Assembly: GCA_948468465.1 (NCBI GenBank)
Contig: CAOKJJ010000118.1
Span: 1-15,686 of the forward strand
Length of the DNA: 15,686 nucleotides
Direction of reading: 5' to 3'
From: an uncultured Eubacterium sp.
GTDB lineage: Bacteria > Bacillota_A > Clostridia > Lachnospirales > Lachnospiraceae
Notes under the pieces: generated by a model
Told to the model about the DNA's origin: nothing
What the model saw: only the letters and a program-made list of their open reading frames with translations
Databases searched by the model: none
Part shown: one piece after another, positions 5,866 through 14,093 of the stretch
Layout: each line of letters starts with the position of its first letter
Numbering within the stretch: the stretch's first letter is position 1
Made by a program: the position numbers and the translations under genes

Positions 5866-6315
5866 TTATTCCAGGTTTGCCGGTCCAAATCCCTGTGGGA
5901 GCAGTTCTTTTAAGGTATACACATCATAATGGTCTGTTCCCGTCGCCAAAATAATTTGAAACCGCTGCGGATTGCAAAATTCCATCATCACCTGCCGGCA
6001 GACACCGCAGGGAGCCGCGTATTCTGTTAACACGCCGTCTTTGCCGCCTACGACACAAATTGCCGTAAATTCCCGTTCCCCTTCACTGACCGCTTTAAAA
6101 AAAGCTGTTCTTTCTGCGCAGTTGGTCGGCGTATAGGCTGCATTTTCAATATTGCAGCCTGTATAAAATTTTCCGCTTTTTGTCAAAAGAGAGGCGCCTA
6201 CTTTAAATCCGGAATACGGCGTATAGGAGAATTGCAGCTGCTCGATTGCCAGCTGAATCATTTTTTCTATCTGTTCTTTTTTTATCAGTTCTTCTTTCAT
6301 CATTTCTTTTTCCAT
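5866..6315 (-). CDS. cdd: Cytidine deaminase
   Basis: Cdd deaminates cytidine and deoxycytidine to uridine and deoxyuridine, which Udp can then phosphorolyse. The zinc site of the small tetrameric class is complete: C66 and the proton-shuttling E68 in NCAERTA, and C103/C106 in PCGVCRQ. The substrate loop GCNIENAAY lies at 53-61. At 149 residues it is roughly 15 longer than Bacillus Cdd because of a charged lysine- and glutamate-rich N-terminus. Internal Met codons at positions 5 and 6 exist, but the ATG at 6315 has GAGGTGA at close, usable spacing. It lies 15 bases after deoC and 22 before deoB, within the same operon. Confidence 0.96.
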   Translation of the reverse strand: MEKEMMKEELIKKEQIEKMIQLAIEQLQFSYTPYSGFKVGASLLTKSGKFYTGCNIENAAYTPTNCAERTAFFKAVSEGEREFTAICVVGGKDGVLTEYAAPCGVCRQVMMEFCNPQRFQIILATGTDHYDVYTLKELLPQGFGPANLE

Positions 6316-6330
6316 CGGTTCACCTCAAAA

Positions 6331-6996
6331 TCAATAACCAGACGCATGTTCTTTTTTGACTATTTTGATCATTCTGCTCGTGCCAAGACGATCTGCTCCT
6401 AAGGAAAGAAATTGTTCCGCGTCATCCATGGAGGAAATGCCTCCTGCCGCCTTTATTTTTACATTTGGCCCGATATGTTCCACGAACAGCTTCACATCTG
6501 CAAACGTTGCTCCTGCTGTGGAAAATCCTGTCGAAGTTTTAATATAATCTGCCCCTGCTTTTGTTACAAGCTCGCACATTTTTATTTTTTCTTCCTCTGA
6601 CAGCAGACAGGTCTCTATAATTACTTTTAAAATCTTATCTTTGCAGGCAGTTTTTAAAGTTCTGATTTCTTCTTCGATGAGGTCATACTTTTTATCTTTC
6701 AGCCAGCCGATGTTTATCACCATATCAATCTCTGCCGCACCGTTTGCGATGGCGTCTTCTGTTTCATATTTCTTTGCTGCTGTTGTCATATATCCGTTTG
6801 GAAATCCTATCACTGTGCAGACCGGTACTTTTCCCTGTACATAATCCGCCGCCTGTTTTACATAACTCGGCGGAATACAGATTGACGCTGTCTGATATTC
6901 CATCGCTTCATCACAAATCTGTCTGATCTCGTCCCACGTTGCTGTCTGCTGCAGTAATGTATGATCTACATGGCTTAACACTTCACTTACATTCAT
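6331..6996 (-). CDS. deoC: Deoxyribose-phosphate aldolase
   Basis: DeoC splits 2-deoxyribose 5-phosphate to glyceraldehyde 3-phosphate and acetaldehyde, the exit of deoxynucleoside catabolism to glycolysis. The 221-residue TIM-barrel shows the catalytic set: Schiff-base K153 in YIKTSTGF, K182 in KIKAAGGI and D91 in EIDMVINIG. The N-terminal DHTLL (11-15) is also typical. The ATG at 6996 has AGGAGG 7 bases upstream. It is separated from udp by 75 bases filled largely by a 14-bp tandem repeat, and from cdd by 15 bases. Confidence 0.97.
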   Translation of the reverse strand: MNVSEVLSHVDHTLLQQTATWDEIRQICDEAMEYQTASICIPPSYVKQAADYVQGKVPVCTVIGFPNGYMTTAAKKYETEDAIANGAAEIDMVINIGWLKDKKYDLIEEEIRTLKTACKDKILKVIIETCLLSEEEKIKMCELVTKAGADYIKTSTGFSTAGATFADVKLFVEHIGPNVKIKAAGGISSMDDAEQFLSLGADRLGTSRMIKIVKKEHASGY

Positions 6997-7012
6997 GATT
7001 GAACCTCCTGAT

Positions 7013-7075
7013 TTTTACTTTATAAATTTCACTTTATAAATTTTACTTTATAAACTTTTGCTTCATAAATTTTAC
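7013..7075. repeat. 14-bp AT-rich tandem repeat between udp and deoC
   Basis: Units at 7013-7026, 7027-7040, 7041-7054 and 7055-7069 follow TTTTACTTTATAAA, with a fifth partial unit (7070-7075) that runs into the udp stop codon (7072-7074). The first and third are identical, the second differs by one base and the fourth is 15 bases and diverged. It fills almost the entire udp-deoC gap up to the deoC ribosome site. Each unit contains the palindrome TTTATAAA. Confidence 0.8.
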
Positions 7076-7845
7076 TGGTCTTCCTGTATCAGCGTGCGGA
7101 TGGCTTCTACTGCCACCTGGATCGCCATGTCTGTATCGTGTACAACCGGATTGTCCAGCCCCAGTTTTTCTCTTTCCTGATTTGCTACCACAAGAAAACA
7201 GGAACCTGTCCGTACATGCAGGTAACTTGCTACAACAAATAACGCGGCGGACTCCATCTCCGATGCTAAACAGCCAAGCCTTTTCCAAGCCTCCCATTTA
7301 TTCATCAGTTCATAGCTTACCGGCTTTGTCTCTGGCTCATGCTGTCCATAAAAAGCGTCTTTGCACTGAACGACACCCGTATGAAACGGATACCCTTTTT
7401 TTGCCGCAGCAGCTGCCAATGCGTTTGTTACTTTTAAGTCTGGTACAGCCGGAAATTCGATCGGCGCGTATTCCCTGCTTGTCCCTTCCATGCGAATTGC
7501 GCCGGTGGCAATTACTACATCGCCGCTTTTTACTTCTGTCTGCATGCCTCCGCATGTCCCTATGCGTATAAAGGTATCTGCTCCGCAGCGATACAGTTCT
7601 TCCATCGCGATAGAAGCAGACGGCCCGCCGATTCCAGTAGATGTTACGCTTACTTTTACGCCGTCAAGCGTGCCTGTATAAGTCACATATTCCCGGTTAT
7701 CCGCAACTAATGCCGGTTTGTCAAAATACTGCGCGATCTTTTCGCAGCGTTTCGGATCACCTGGCATGATCACATAACGGCCGACTTCTCCCTGCGCTAC
7801 CTGAATGTGATACTGTCTGCTCGCATCTTCAGAATAATTTTTCAT
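7072..7845 (-). CDS. udp: Uridine phosphorylase (hexameric nucleoside phosphorylase family)
   Basis: Udp cleaves uridine (and often deoxyuridine or thymidine) with phosphate to base and (deoxy)ribose 1-phosphate. The 257 residues match the E. coli enzyme in length. Motifs are [14 protein letters not shown] (25-38) with G29/D30/R33 for phosphate, [17 protein letters not shown] (68-84), IRIGTCGG (93-100) and the ribose-binding EMES (196-199). [10 protein letters not shown] (165-174) is in the place of the uracil-recognition segment, so uridine is more likely than purine nucleosides, although substrate range cannot be fixed from sequence. The ATG at 7845 has AAAGGAG 7 bases upstream. It lies between nupQ and deoC, with a structured 84-base gap before it. 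Confidence 0.92.
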   Translation of the reverse strand: MKNYSEDASRQYHIQVAQGEVGRYVIMPGDPKRCEKIAQYFDKPALVADNREYVTYTGTLDGVKVSVTSTGIGGPSASIAMEELYRCGADTFIRIGTCGGMQTEVKSGDVVIATGAIRMEGTSREYAPIEFPAVPDLKVTNALAAAAAKKGYPFHTGVVQCKDAFYGQHEPETKPVSYELMNKWEAWKRLGCLASEMESAALFVVASYLHVRTGSCFLVVANQEREKLGLDNPVVHDTDMAIQVAVEAIRTLIQEDQ

Positions 7846-7892
7846 ATCTGATCTCCTTTTTAACTAAATATCATTCTATTTTCCTGTCTTGT

Positions 7893-7925
7893 GTTACCGT
7901 GAGCACCGCAGGCGCGGACAGTAAC
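7893..7925 (-). other. Nested inverted repeat between nupQ and udp
   Basis: Outer arms GTTAC/GTAAC (7893-7897 and 7921-7925) enclose a GC hairpin CCGC/GCGG (7906-7909 and 7914-7917) with a 4-base loop. No T-run follows on either strand. It could be an RNA-processing or stability element in the polycistronic message. I see no convincing promoter in this gap. Confidence 0.35.
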
Positions 7926-7929
7926 GTTA

Positions 7930-8871
7930 TTACCGCTGGCCTTTATCGTAAGGAATGCCTTCCGCTTTCGGCGCCCTGGATTTGCCTGAGACAAATATGA
8001 GCACAATCAACGAGATAATATATGGGAGCATATTATAAACAGTACTAGGCAGTTTTAAAGCTACCAGCGCGTCGAATCCTGTATAAACGTTTGACAGCGC
8101 CCGAAACAGTCCGAATAATAATGCCGCCAGGCCGATGTTTACCGGACGCCATTGTCCGAAGATCATAACGGCCAACGCTAAAAATCCAAATCCTGCCACA
8201 CCGTTTTCAAACTTCCATTCACTTACGCCTGCTGTAATATAGACAAGCCCGCCGAGCCCGCCAAGCGCTCCGGAAATCAGGACTCCCGCATAGCGCATAT
8301 GATATACATTGATGCCTACCGAATCCGCGGCCTGCGGATGTTCCCCGCATGCACAGAGCCGTAAGCCGAATTTTGTTTTATACAGTACAATATATGACGC
8401 AATCAGCACAAGCAGCGCAATCAGCATAAACCAGTTATATTCAAATCCACCGATGTTCATAATAAAAGCCTTTTTCGCCTGTCCGTACGCAACCGTAGAA
8501 GAGACGTTATCCACACTTTCCGCTGTATTGATCGCTCTTACAAGAACAACCGCCGCCGCAGGCGCCAGCAGGTTTAAAGCTGTACCTACCAAGGTTTGAT
8601 CTGCGTTAAATTTAATCGCAGCCACACCCAGCAGCAAGGAAAATATCATACCGCATAAAACGCAGGCCAGTATAACAAGCAGAATAATAACCGGCGCCGG
8701 CATCCCGGCAGGAAGATATTTCATCGTCAGCGCACCTCCAAGAGCGCCGACAACCATAATGCCTTCCAGACCAATGTTTATCACTCCCCCATGTTCGGAA
8801 AAACAGCCGCCCAATGCTACCAGCACAAGCACGGAAGCAAAAATCAACGTATATTGAATCAATAACAACAT
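7930..8871 (-). CDS. nupQ: Nucleoside ABC transporter permease (NupQ-type)
   Basis: This is one of two membrane subunits of a BMP-dependent nucleoside importer (BPD_transp_2 family, as in Bacillus NupQ). The 313 residues are strongly hydrophobic, with about 8-9 membrane segments. The family signature SEHGGVINIGLEGIMVVGA (25-43) and the coupling-loop region GLRLCACGEHPQAADSVGIN (169-188), which contacts the ATPase, are both present. The C-terminus is a short polar tail. The ATG at 8871 overlaps the nupP stop codon by one base (TAATG), with an AAAGGGGG site inside nupP, so the two are translationally coupled. Confidence 0.92.
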   Translation of the reverse strand: MLLLIQYTLIFASVLVLVALGGCFSEHGGVINIGLEGIMVVGALGGALTMKYLPAGMPAPVIILLVILACVLCGMIFSLLLGVAAIKFNADQTLVGTALNLLAPAAAVVLVRAINTAESVDNVSSTVAYGQAKKAFIMNIGGFEYNWFMLIALLVLIASYIVLYKTKFGLRLCACGEHPQAADSVGINVYHMRYAGVLISGALGGLGGLVYITAGVSEWKFENGVAGFGFLALAVMIFGQWRPVNIGLAALLFGLFRALSNVYTGFDALVALKLPSTVYNMLPYIISLIVLIFVSGKSRAPKAEGIPYDKGQR

Positions 8872-9998
8872 TATGCCGCGCCCCCTTTCTGTTTCTGCTT
8901 TTCATCTTTTTTATCCAGATACCGATTCAGCCATACTTTAAAGAACAGTACAAATCCGCATAAGTAAATAATAAACGCGGAAATCAGATCTGAAATTTGT
9001 GAACAATACATCGTTTTGTCTACATACGTACCGCCGCTTGTGATATGCTGGATAAAATACGATGAGAATACTGCCCCAATCGGATTTGAGCCGCCTAAAA
9101 ACGCCGCCGCAATGCCATTAAAGCCCATTGCCGGGACGGATGTCTGCTGTACCATCCACTGTTCAATGCCAGTCAGATAGAAAATACCCGCTCCAAATCC
9201 AGCCAGCCCTCCCGCAATAACCATCGTTACAATAATATTTCTTTTTTCTCTCATTCCACAGTACTTGGCCGCATTTTTATTCATGCCTGTTGCTTTTAGT
9301 TCATAGCCAAATTTCGTCTTTTCCAGCAAAACCCATACAAGCACTGCCATCACTACTGCCAGCGGAAGTCCGATTGTGACAAACTGGTTTTTGGAAAACA
9401 GCTGATCCAGTCCCATATTTGGAAGCAGCGCGCTTTTATTCGTGCTGGAAAGCGGTTTTGTATATGGCGTTGACTGCTCTTTCACATTCGTAAGCAGCAT
9501 ATTTACACTGTAAAGGCCGATCCAGTTCAGCATAATACAGGAAATAACTTCATTTACATTAAAATATGCTTTTAACGCACCTGAAATGCCACCGATAGCC
9601 GCTGCTGTCACTACCGCCGCGATCAGGCAGACATACCAAGGCATGCCAAGCTTAAGCGCACAGTAAAGGCACGCGCCAACGCCAATGACATACTGTCCCG
9701 CAGCCCCAATATTGAACAATCCGACTTTCCAGGCAAACAATACTGACAAAGAGCACATCAATAAAGCAGAAGCTTTTACAAGCGTTGTTCCAAAATACAT
9801 CTTAGCCGCCGCAGCGCTCGGATAGTATAAAAAGTTTTTTAATATTGCGAGAATCGCGTTTCCGGCCCCGCCTGGATTGATAATCAGCAATACAAGATAA
9901 CCAACCAAAAGTCCTATGATAATACAGAGCACAGAGCCTATAATCGTCTGAAAACCACTGTTTCTTAACAGAGATTCTTTTTTCTGCTGCTGATTCAT
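8871..9998 (-). CDS. nupP: Nucleoside ABC transporter permease (NupP-type)
   Basis: This is the second and larger permease of the importer, 375 residues, with a polar glutamine/lysine-rich N-terminus, about 8-10 membrane segments and a lysine-rich tail. Family features are AWKVGLFNIGAAGQYVIGVGA (89-109, the permease signature), YFNVNEVISCIMLNWIG (145-161) and the coupling loop YELKATGMNKNAAKYCGM (232-249). The ATG at 9998 overlaps the nupO stop codon as ATGA and is served by AGGAGG within nupO, indicating coupled translation. It would pair with NupQ as a heterodimeric channel. Confidence 0.92.
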   Translation of the reverse strand: MNQQQKKESLLRNSGFQTIIGSVLCIIIGLLVGYLVLLIINPGGAGNAILAILKNFLYYPSAAAAKMYFGTTLVKASALLMCSLSVLFAWKVGLFNIGAAGQYVIGVGACLYCALKLGMPWYVCLIAAVVTAAAIGGISGALKAYFNVNEVISCIMLNWIGLYSVNMLLTNVKEQSTPYTKPLSSTNKSALLPNMGLDQLFSKNQFVTIGLPLAVVMAVLVWVLLEKTKFGYELKATGMNKNAAKYCGMREKRNIIVTMVIAGGLAGFGAGIFYLTGIEQWMVQQTSVPAMGFNGIAAAFLGGSNPIGAVFSSYFIQHITSGGTYVDKTMYCSQISDLISAFIIYLCGFVLFFKVWLNRYLDKKDEKQKQKGGAA

Positions 9999-11530
9999 CT
10001 GCTTACCCCCCTCCTCTTTGATCCTGCCATATAAAGGCCCAGTTCTTCAACCGTTACCTTCTTCGGATCGAATTCACCTACTATTTCCCCTTCGTACATG
10101 ACAAGAATCCGGTCTGATACATTCATAACTTCATCCAGCTCCAGGCTGACGAGCAATACACCTTTTCCAGCGTCCCTTTGGGCTACAAGCTGTTTATGGA
10201 TATACTCAATCGCTCCTACATCCAGGCCGCGCGTTGGCTGTACAGCCACAAGCAGTTCCGGATTTTTATCAATCTCTCTGGCTATAATGGCTTTCTGCTG
10301 ATTTCCTCCGGACATCGCCCTGGCTTTTGTAATCGGCCCCTGTCCAGAACGCACATCATACTGTTCTATTAAACGGTTCGCATATTCGCGGATCTCCCTG
10401 CGCTTTAAAAATCCAAATTTATTTGTAAACTGCGGTTCAAAATATCTCTGCAGTACGATATTATCTTCCAATGTATAATCCAGTACCATGCCATGTTTGT
10501 GGCGGTCTTCCGGAATATGGCTCATACCGGATGTCAGACGTTCACGAATCGGCATATGTGTAATATCTTTTCCGTTCATCTGAATCGTGCCGCTCAGCAG
10601 AGGCTCCAGGCCGGTAAGCCCGTAGACAAATTCAGTCTGTCCGTTGCCGTCTATGCCGGCGATGCAGACAATTTCCCCTCTGCGCACCTGCAAAGATACA
10701 TTGTTTACGGCGTTATTTTTATGATGCCTGGAAGCAACTGTCATGCCTTGAATATCCAATATGACCTCTTTCGGTTCGGCAAGCTTTTTCTCCACGACAA
10801 AATTTACGTCCCTTCCTACCATCATTGCGGAAAGTTTCTCCGGCGTAGTATCTTTCACCTGTACCGTACCTACGTATTTGCCTTTTCGGATGACGCTGCA
10901 CGTATCAGCTGCCTGCATAATCTCCGCCAATTTGTGTGTAATAAAAAGGATGCTCTTACCCTCCGCAGCCAGATTTTTCATAATGATTAAAAGTTCCTGT
11001 ATCTCCTGCGGTGTCAAAACAGCTGTCGGCTCATCAAAAATTAAGATTTCATTGTCCCGGTAAAGCATTTTTAAAATTTCTGTCCGCTGCTGCATACCGA
11101 CCGTAATATCTTCAATCAAAGCGTCCGGATCTACTGCCAGCCCATATTTTTCAGACAGCGCAACAACCTTTTTTCTCGCTTCATCTTTTTGCAGAAATCC
11201 CCCTTTTGTCGTCTCAACCCCAAGAATAATATTGTCCAGAACACTGAAACATTCCACTAATTTGAAATGCTGATGAACCATTCCTATGCCAAGGTCGTTG
11301 GCATCATTCGGATTATTGATCGTTACTTTTTTTCCATCTTTGTGGATCTCGCCTTCTTCCGGCTGATACAGTCCAAACAGTACACTCATCAAAGTGGATT
11401 TTCCAGCACCGTTTTCTCCAAGCAGTGCATGAATCTCGCCTTTTTTTAATTGTAAAGTGATATTATCGTTTGCAATAATACCCGGAAACCTTTTTGTGAT
11501 GTTCAGCATTTCGATTGCATACTCAGCCAT
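9995..11530 (-). CDS. nupO: Nucleoside ABC transporter ATP-binding protein (NupO-type, tandem ATPase)
   Basis: This is the ATPase of the importer, with two fused nucleotide-binding domains in 511 residues. I start at the ATG at 11530, preceded by AGGAGG about 10 bases upstream; the frame runs open to 11584 without a ribosome site. Domain 1 has Walker A GENGAGKST (38-46), signature VGMQQR (144-149), Walker B ILIFDEPTA (162-170) and switch H199. Domain 2 has a degenerate Walker A, GIDGNGQTE (292-300), without Lys-Ser, a good signature SGGNQQK (407-413), and Walker B with Gln in place of Glu (AVQPTRGLD, 429-437). One catalytic and one degenerate site is normal for this sugar/nucleoside class. 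A terminator separates it from nupN. Confidence 0.94.
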   Translation of the reverse strand: MAEYAIEMLNITKRFPGIIANDNITLQLKKGEIHALLGENGAGKSTLMSVLFGLYQPEEGEIHKDGKKVTINNPNDANDLGIGMVHQHFKLVECFSVLDNIILGVETTKGGFLQKDEARKKVVALSEKYGLAVDPDALIEDITVGMQQRTEILKMLYRDNEILIFDEPTAVLTPQEIQELLIIMKNLAAEGKSILFITHKLAEIMQAADTCSVIRKGKYVGTVQVKDTTPEKLSAMMVGRDVNFVVEKKLAEPKEVILDIQGMTVASRHHKNNAVNNVSLQVRRGEIVCIAGIDGNGQTEFVYGLTGLEPLLSGTIQMNGKDITHMPIRERLTSGMSHIPEDRHKHGMVLDYTLEDNIVLQRYFEPQFTNKFGFLKRREIREYANRLIEQYDVRSGQGPITKARAMSGGNQQKAIIAREIDKNPELLVAVQPTRGLDVGAIEYIHKQLVAQRDAGKGVLLVSLELDEVMNVSDRILVMYEGEIVGEFDPKKVTVEELGLYMAGSKRRGVSR

Positions 11531-11612
11531 CCTTTCCTTACCTCCTCTCATTTTGTGTAACGGTTTTCGGTATCTGCCCGTCACGATTGGTCATTTTTGT
11601 AAGAAACTGTAT

Positions 11613-11639
11613 AAAAAAGGAGCAGGTAAGCCCCGCTCC
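11613..11639 (-). terminator. Intercistronic terminator between nupN and nupO
   Basis: On the minus strand an 8-bp stem (11639-11632 GGAGCGGG with 11626-11619, one G:U) with a 5-base loop is followed by six T (11618-11613). It begins 48 bases past the nupN stop codon. As no strong promoter is visible between it and nupO, it probably acts as a leaky terminator giving more binding protein than transporter core. Confidence 0.8.
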
Positions 11640-11687
11640 CTCTGCTTGTGTTACTTTTATATCGTTTATTTTACTGACACATTTTAC

Positions 11688-12971
11688 TTATTTAATGCTG
11701 CCGTAATCGTTAACTTTGATAGATAAATTATCCGGCAGTGCTGAAATATCATTAGATACTTCTACTTCTCCATTATACATTGCTTTTACAAGCGCACGGT
11801 AATCATCTTCTGAAAATCCTTCGCCCCACTGTGTCGTGCTGATTGGAAGCTGTACATAATTTTCTTCCGGATTTTCGGAAACCATTCCAAGATTTTCAAT
11901 CTTTCCTGCGAAATTATTCCAATTGCCAGCCTGGATTTCTGTAAGCACTGTATCAACCGTTGTTGCAAGACCTTTCATAGCTGAGGTAACTGTCAGGCCT
12001 TCTTTTGTCTGGTCAATAATCGGAGACTGATCAGAATCCACACCAATTACTTTACCATCCGTCTTTGCCGCTGCTTCCACTGCAGATGTAAAAATACCGC
12101 CGCCGCATGCAAATACAACTTCTACGCCTTTTGTTCCATACCAGGTATCCATTGCCGCTGTAATATCAGCATCCCCATAGAACTGTCCGCCGCAAACATA
12201 TTCTGCTTCCACTTCGCCTTCAATACCAAGCTCTTTTGCTGCCGCGTCCGCACCCTGCAGATAACCATATCCAAAACGGGTAACTGCCGGAACTGACATT
12301 CCGCCAAGGAATCCAAGATGCTTATAGCCAAGCTTAACAGCCGCGTATCCTGCCATATAGCCAGACAGCTCTTCCTGATATGTACAACAGTATACGTTAT
12401 CTGAATGATAATATTCTTTTACATCATAATTATCCGGATTATAATCGTATCCTTCACCAACGCCCTTTTCCAAAAGATCGCCAGCGCCTACGTCCAAAGC
12501 GATAAATTTTACATCCGGATACATTTCAGCTTTTGCAACTACGGACGCTGCAAACATATATCCAGGCATCAAAAGCACGTTTGCGCCTCCGGCAACCGCC
12601 TGATCCACACTTGCATTTCTGGCTTCGTCCGAATCACTGTCCGGCTTGTAATAAGTAAATGGTATATTATTTTTTTCAGCCCATGCTTTGCTTGTCTCAT
12701 AAGTCGTCTGATTAAAACTCTGGTCTGTAATATCACCGGAATCAGTAATCATTGCGATATTCATGTCAGATGCCGGCTCTGCGTCGCCCTCTGCATCTGC
12801 GCTGCTTCCATCATCATTGCTTTCGCTCTCATCAGAAGCGCTGCTGTCTGCATTGCCTTCATCAGAAGCGTTATTGCTGTTATCCGCATTGCCCCCGCCG
12901 CTGGAACCACATGCAGCCATAGAAAATGCCATCATTCCTGCAAGCAGTACTGCTAAAATCTTTTTCTTCAT
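11688..12971 (-). CDS. nupN: Nucleoside-binding BMP-family lipoprotein (NupN-type)
   Basis: This is the extracellular substrate-binding lipoprotein of the importer (Bmp/PnrA family). A signal peptide (KKK then a hydrophobic run) ends in a lipobox with lipidated C21 (SMAAC). Residues about 22-69 form a low-complexity Gly/Asn/Ser/Asp/Glu linker. The periplasmic-binding fold begins near 70 with MITDSGDITDQSFNQTTYE (74-92), then FLGGMSVPAVTRFGYGYLQG (221-240) and GVDSDQSP (310-317), all family hallmarks. The 427 residues are longer than typical (about 350) mainly because of the linker. The ATG at 12971 has GGGAGG about 10 bases upstream. It is the first gene of the cluster. The exact nucleoside spectrum is not readable. 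Confidence 0.95.
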   Translation of the reverse strand: MKKKILAVLLAGMMAFSMAACGSSGGGNADNSNNASDEGNADSSASDESESNDDGSSADAEGDAEPASDMNIAMITDSGDITDQSFNQTTYETSKAWAEKNNIPFTYYKPDSDSDEARNASVDQAVAGGANVLLMPGYMFAASVVAKAEMYPDVKFIALDVGAGDLLEKGVGEGYDYNPDNYDVKEYYHSDNVYCCTYQEELSGYMAGYAAVKLGYKHLGFLGGMSVPAVTRFGYGYLQGADAAAKELGIEGEVEAEYVCGGQFYGDADITAAMDTWYGTKGVEVVFACGGGIFTSAVEAAAKTDGKVIGVDSDQSPIIDQTKEGLTVTSAMKGLATTVDTVLTEIQAGNWNNFAGKIENLGMVSENPEENYVQLPISTTQWGEGFSEDDYRALVKAMYNGEVEVSNDISALPDNLSIKVNDYGSIK

Positions 12972-13002
12972 GAATTATGATCCTCCCTTAATTAATTTGT
13001 GC

Positions 13003-13079
13003 GCCGGTATGTTGATACGGAACCGGCTCATAAGCATATAATGACATATGTCCCAAAATCCAGATAGGACTCGTGTCCC
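13003..13079 (-). promoter_or_regulatory. Probable control region of the nup/deo cluster
   Basis: The 133-base gap upstream of nupN holds several dyads. A leader hairpin pairs GCCGGT (13003-13008) with ACCGGC (13022-13027). CATAT-N6-ATATG (13035-13050) has the 5-6-5 geometry of Crp-family sites. Two related 12-mers, GACATATGTCCC (13043-13054) and GACTCGTGTCCC (13068-13079), match at 9 of 12 bases and lie 25 bp apart; each has a symmetric core. A possible -10 (TATATG, within 13034-13040) lacks a good -35, which would suit an activator-dependent promoter. The precise start is not determined. Confidence 0.4.
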
Positions 13080-13224
13080 TTTTTCTAAATTAAATTGAAT
13101 TTCGTTGAAAATATACAGAATGAAACAAGCTTTTTTGGCTAATTTGACGAAAGAATTTGCTTCTCAAAAGATAGATGTCCTTTTTTGTATGTATATTTTA
13201 AAAGAGATCAGACATACTTTGATT

Positions 13225-14052
13225 ATGAAAAGAAAACAGAAAATCGCGTCTATGCTGTTATACAATTTTATCGGCCTTACCGTTGCCATTGGCGGCTGGC
13301 TGTGGGAAGTATTGATTTTTATGATCAAAGACCGGCACTTTGTCAATCGGGGGTTTTTATACGGCCCATATCTGCCTGTTTACGGCACTGGGGCAGTTGT
13401 ACTGTCCATACTGTTTTATCATAAAAAAATATCTGTAATGATCACTTACGCACATTTACAGACAGTTGATTACCCACAGCATTTTTATCATAGCAGACTG
13501 TATGCATGGCTCAGGCAGCTTATAAAAAAGAAATACAGCTGCCGAAAGCAATTACAGCCCGCTCAGGTTATTAAGCATTCCAAAGCAATACTGCCGCAAC
13601 ACAACTGTTTATCCTTCTATCCATCAAGGAACGGTGAGCAAAAATCATCTCCTGAGACAACATACAGATTCTTTTTACTCTGTCTGCGTATTTTTTTTCT
13701 GAGTATGTTCGGCGGCTGCCTGACCGAGTTTGGCACAGGATGGCTGCTATGGCATGTATTCCATCGTAAATACTGGGATTACAGCGGATATCCTATGAAT
13801 TTAAGCGGTTATATCTGTCTGTATTCCGCTCTTGGTTTTGGTATTTTCGGTACTTTATGGGTAACATGGGCTGGCCCGTTTTTTATCCGTATATGGGAAC
13901 GGCTGCGCTTTTCCATACAAATTTTAATCATCGGCTTATGTGACCTGATCATTGTGACAGATGCCATATTTTCACTGATGCAGCCTAACTCCGGTGAAAA
14001 TATTACCTTTTCCTTATTGTTCACACCGGTTCTTTACCTTTTCGCATGGTAA
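13225..14052 (+). CDS. Putative membrane protein of the PF06541 type (putative ABC-transporter type IV)
   Basis: The motifs NRGFLYGPYLPVYGTGAV (positions 41-58) and, in the C-terminal half, TGWLLWHVFHRKYWDYSGYP and SGYICLYSALGFGIFG are hallmarks of this Firmicutes membrane family, whose function is not established despite its name. Membrane segments cluster at both ends. Between them lies a polar, basic and histidine-rich stretch of about 90 residues that I would not expect in the family. The frame is open from a TTG at 13105. I place the start at the ATG at 13225 because MKRKQKIASMLLYN leads straight into the first membrane segment, as in relatives, but no candidate start (13120, 13189 or 13225) has a clear ribosome site. 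It is divergent from nupN. Confidence 0.75.
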   Translation: MKRKQKIASMLLYNFIGLTVAIGGWLWEVLIFMIKDRHFVNRGFLYGPYLPVYGTGAVVLSILFYHKKISVMITYAHLQTVDYPQHFYHSRLYAWLRQLIKKKYSCRKQLQPAQVIKHSKAILPQHNCLSFYPSRNGEQKSSPETTYRFFLLCLRIFFLSMFGGCLTEFGTGWLLWHVFHRKYWDYSGYPMNLSGYICLYSALGFGIFGTLWVTWAGPFFIRIWERLRFSIQILIIGLCDLIIVTDAIFSLMQPNSGENITFSLLFTPVLYLFAW

Positions 14053-14093
14053 GAAACTGTATGTAAATGCCTTTACCATATGATATCCCTGAT

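Noticed and set aside
7013..7075. The 14-bp repeats considered as a CRISPR array
   Set aside because: The units are directly adjacent without spacers and are too short; no cas genes are present.
12405..12956. A 183-codon plus-strand frame opposite nupN
   Set aside because: It is a shadow frame whose Ile/Ser/Cys-rich content reflects the reverse complement of the binding-protein gene. No start signal is present.
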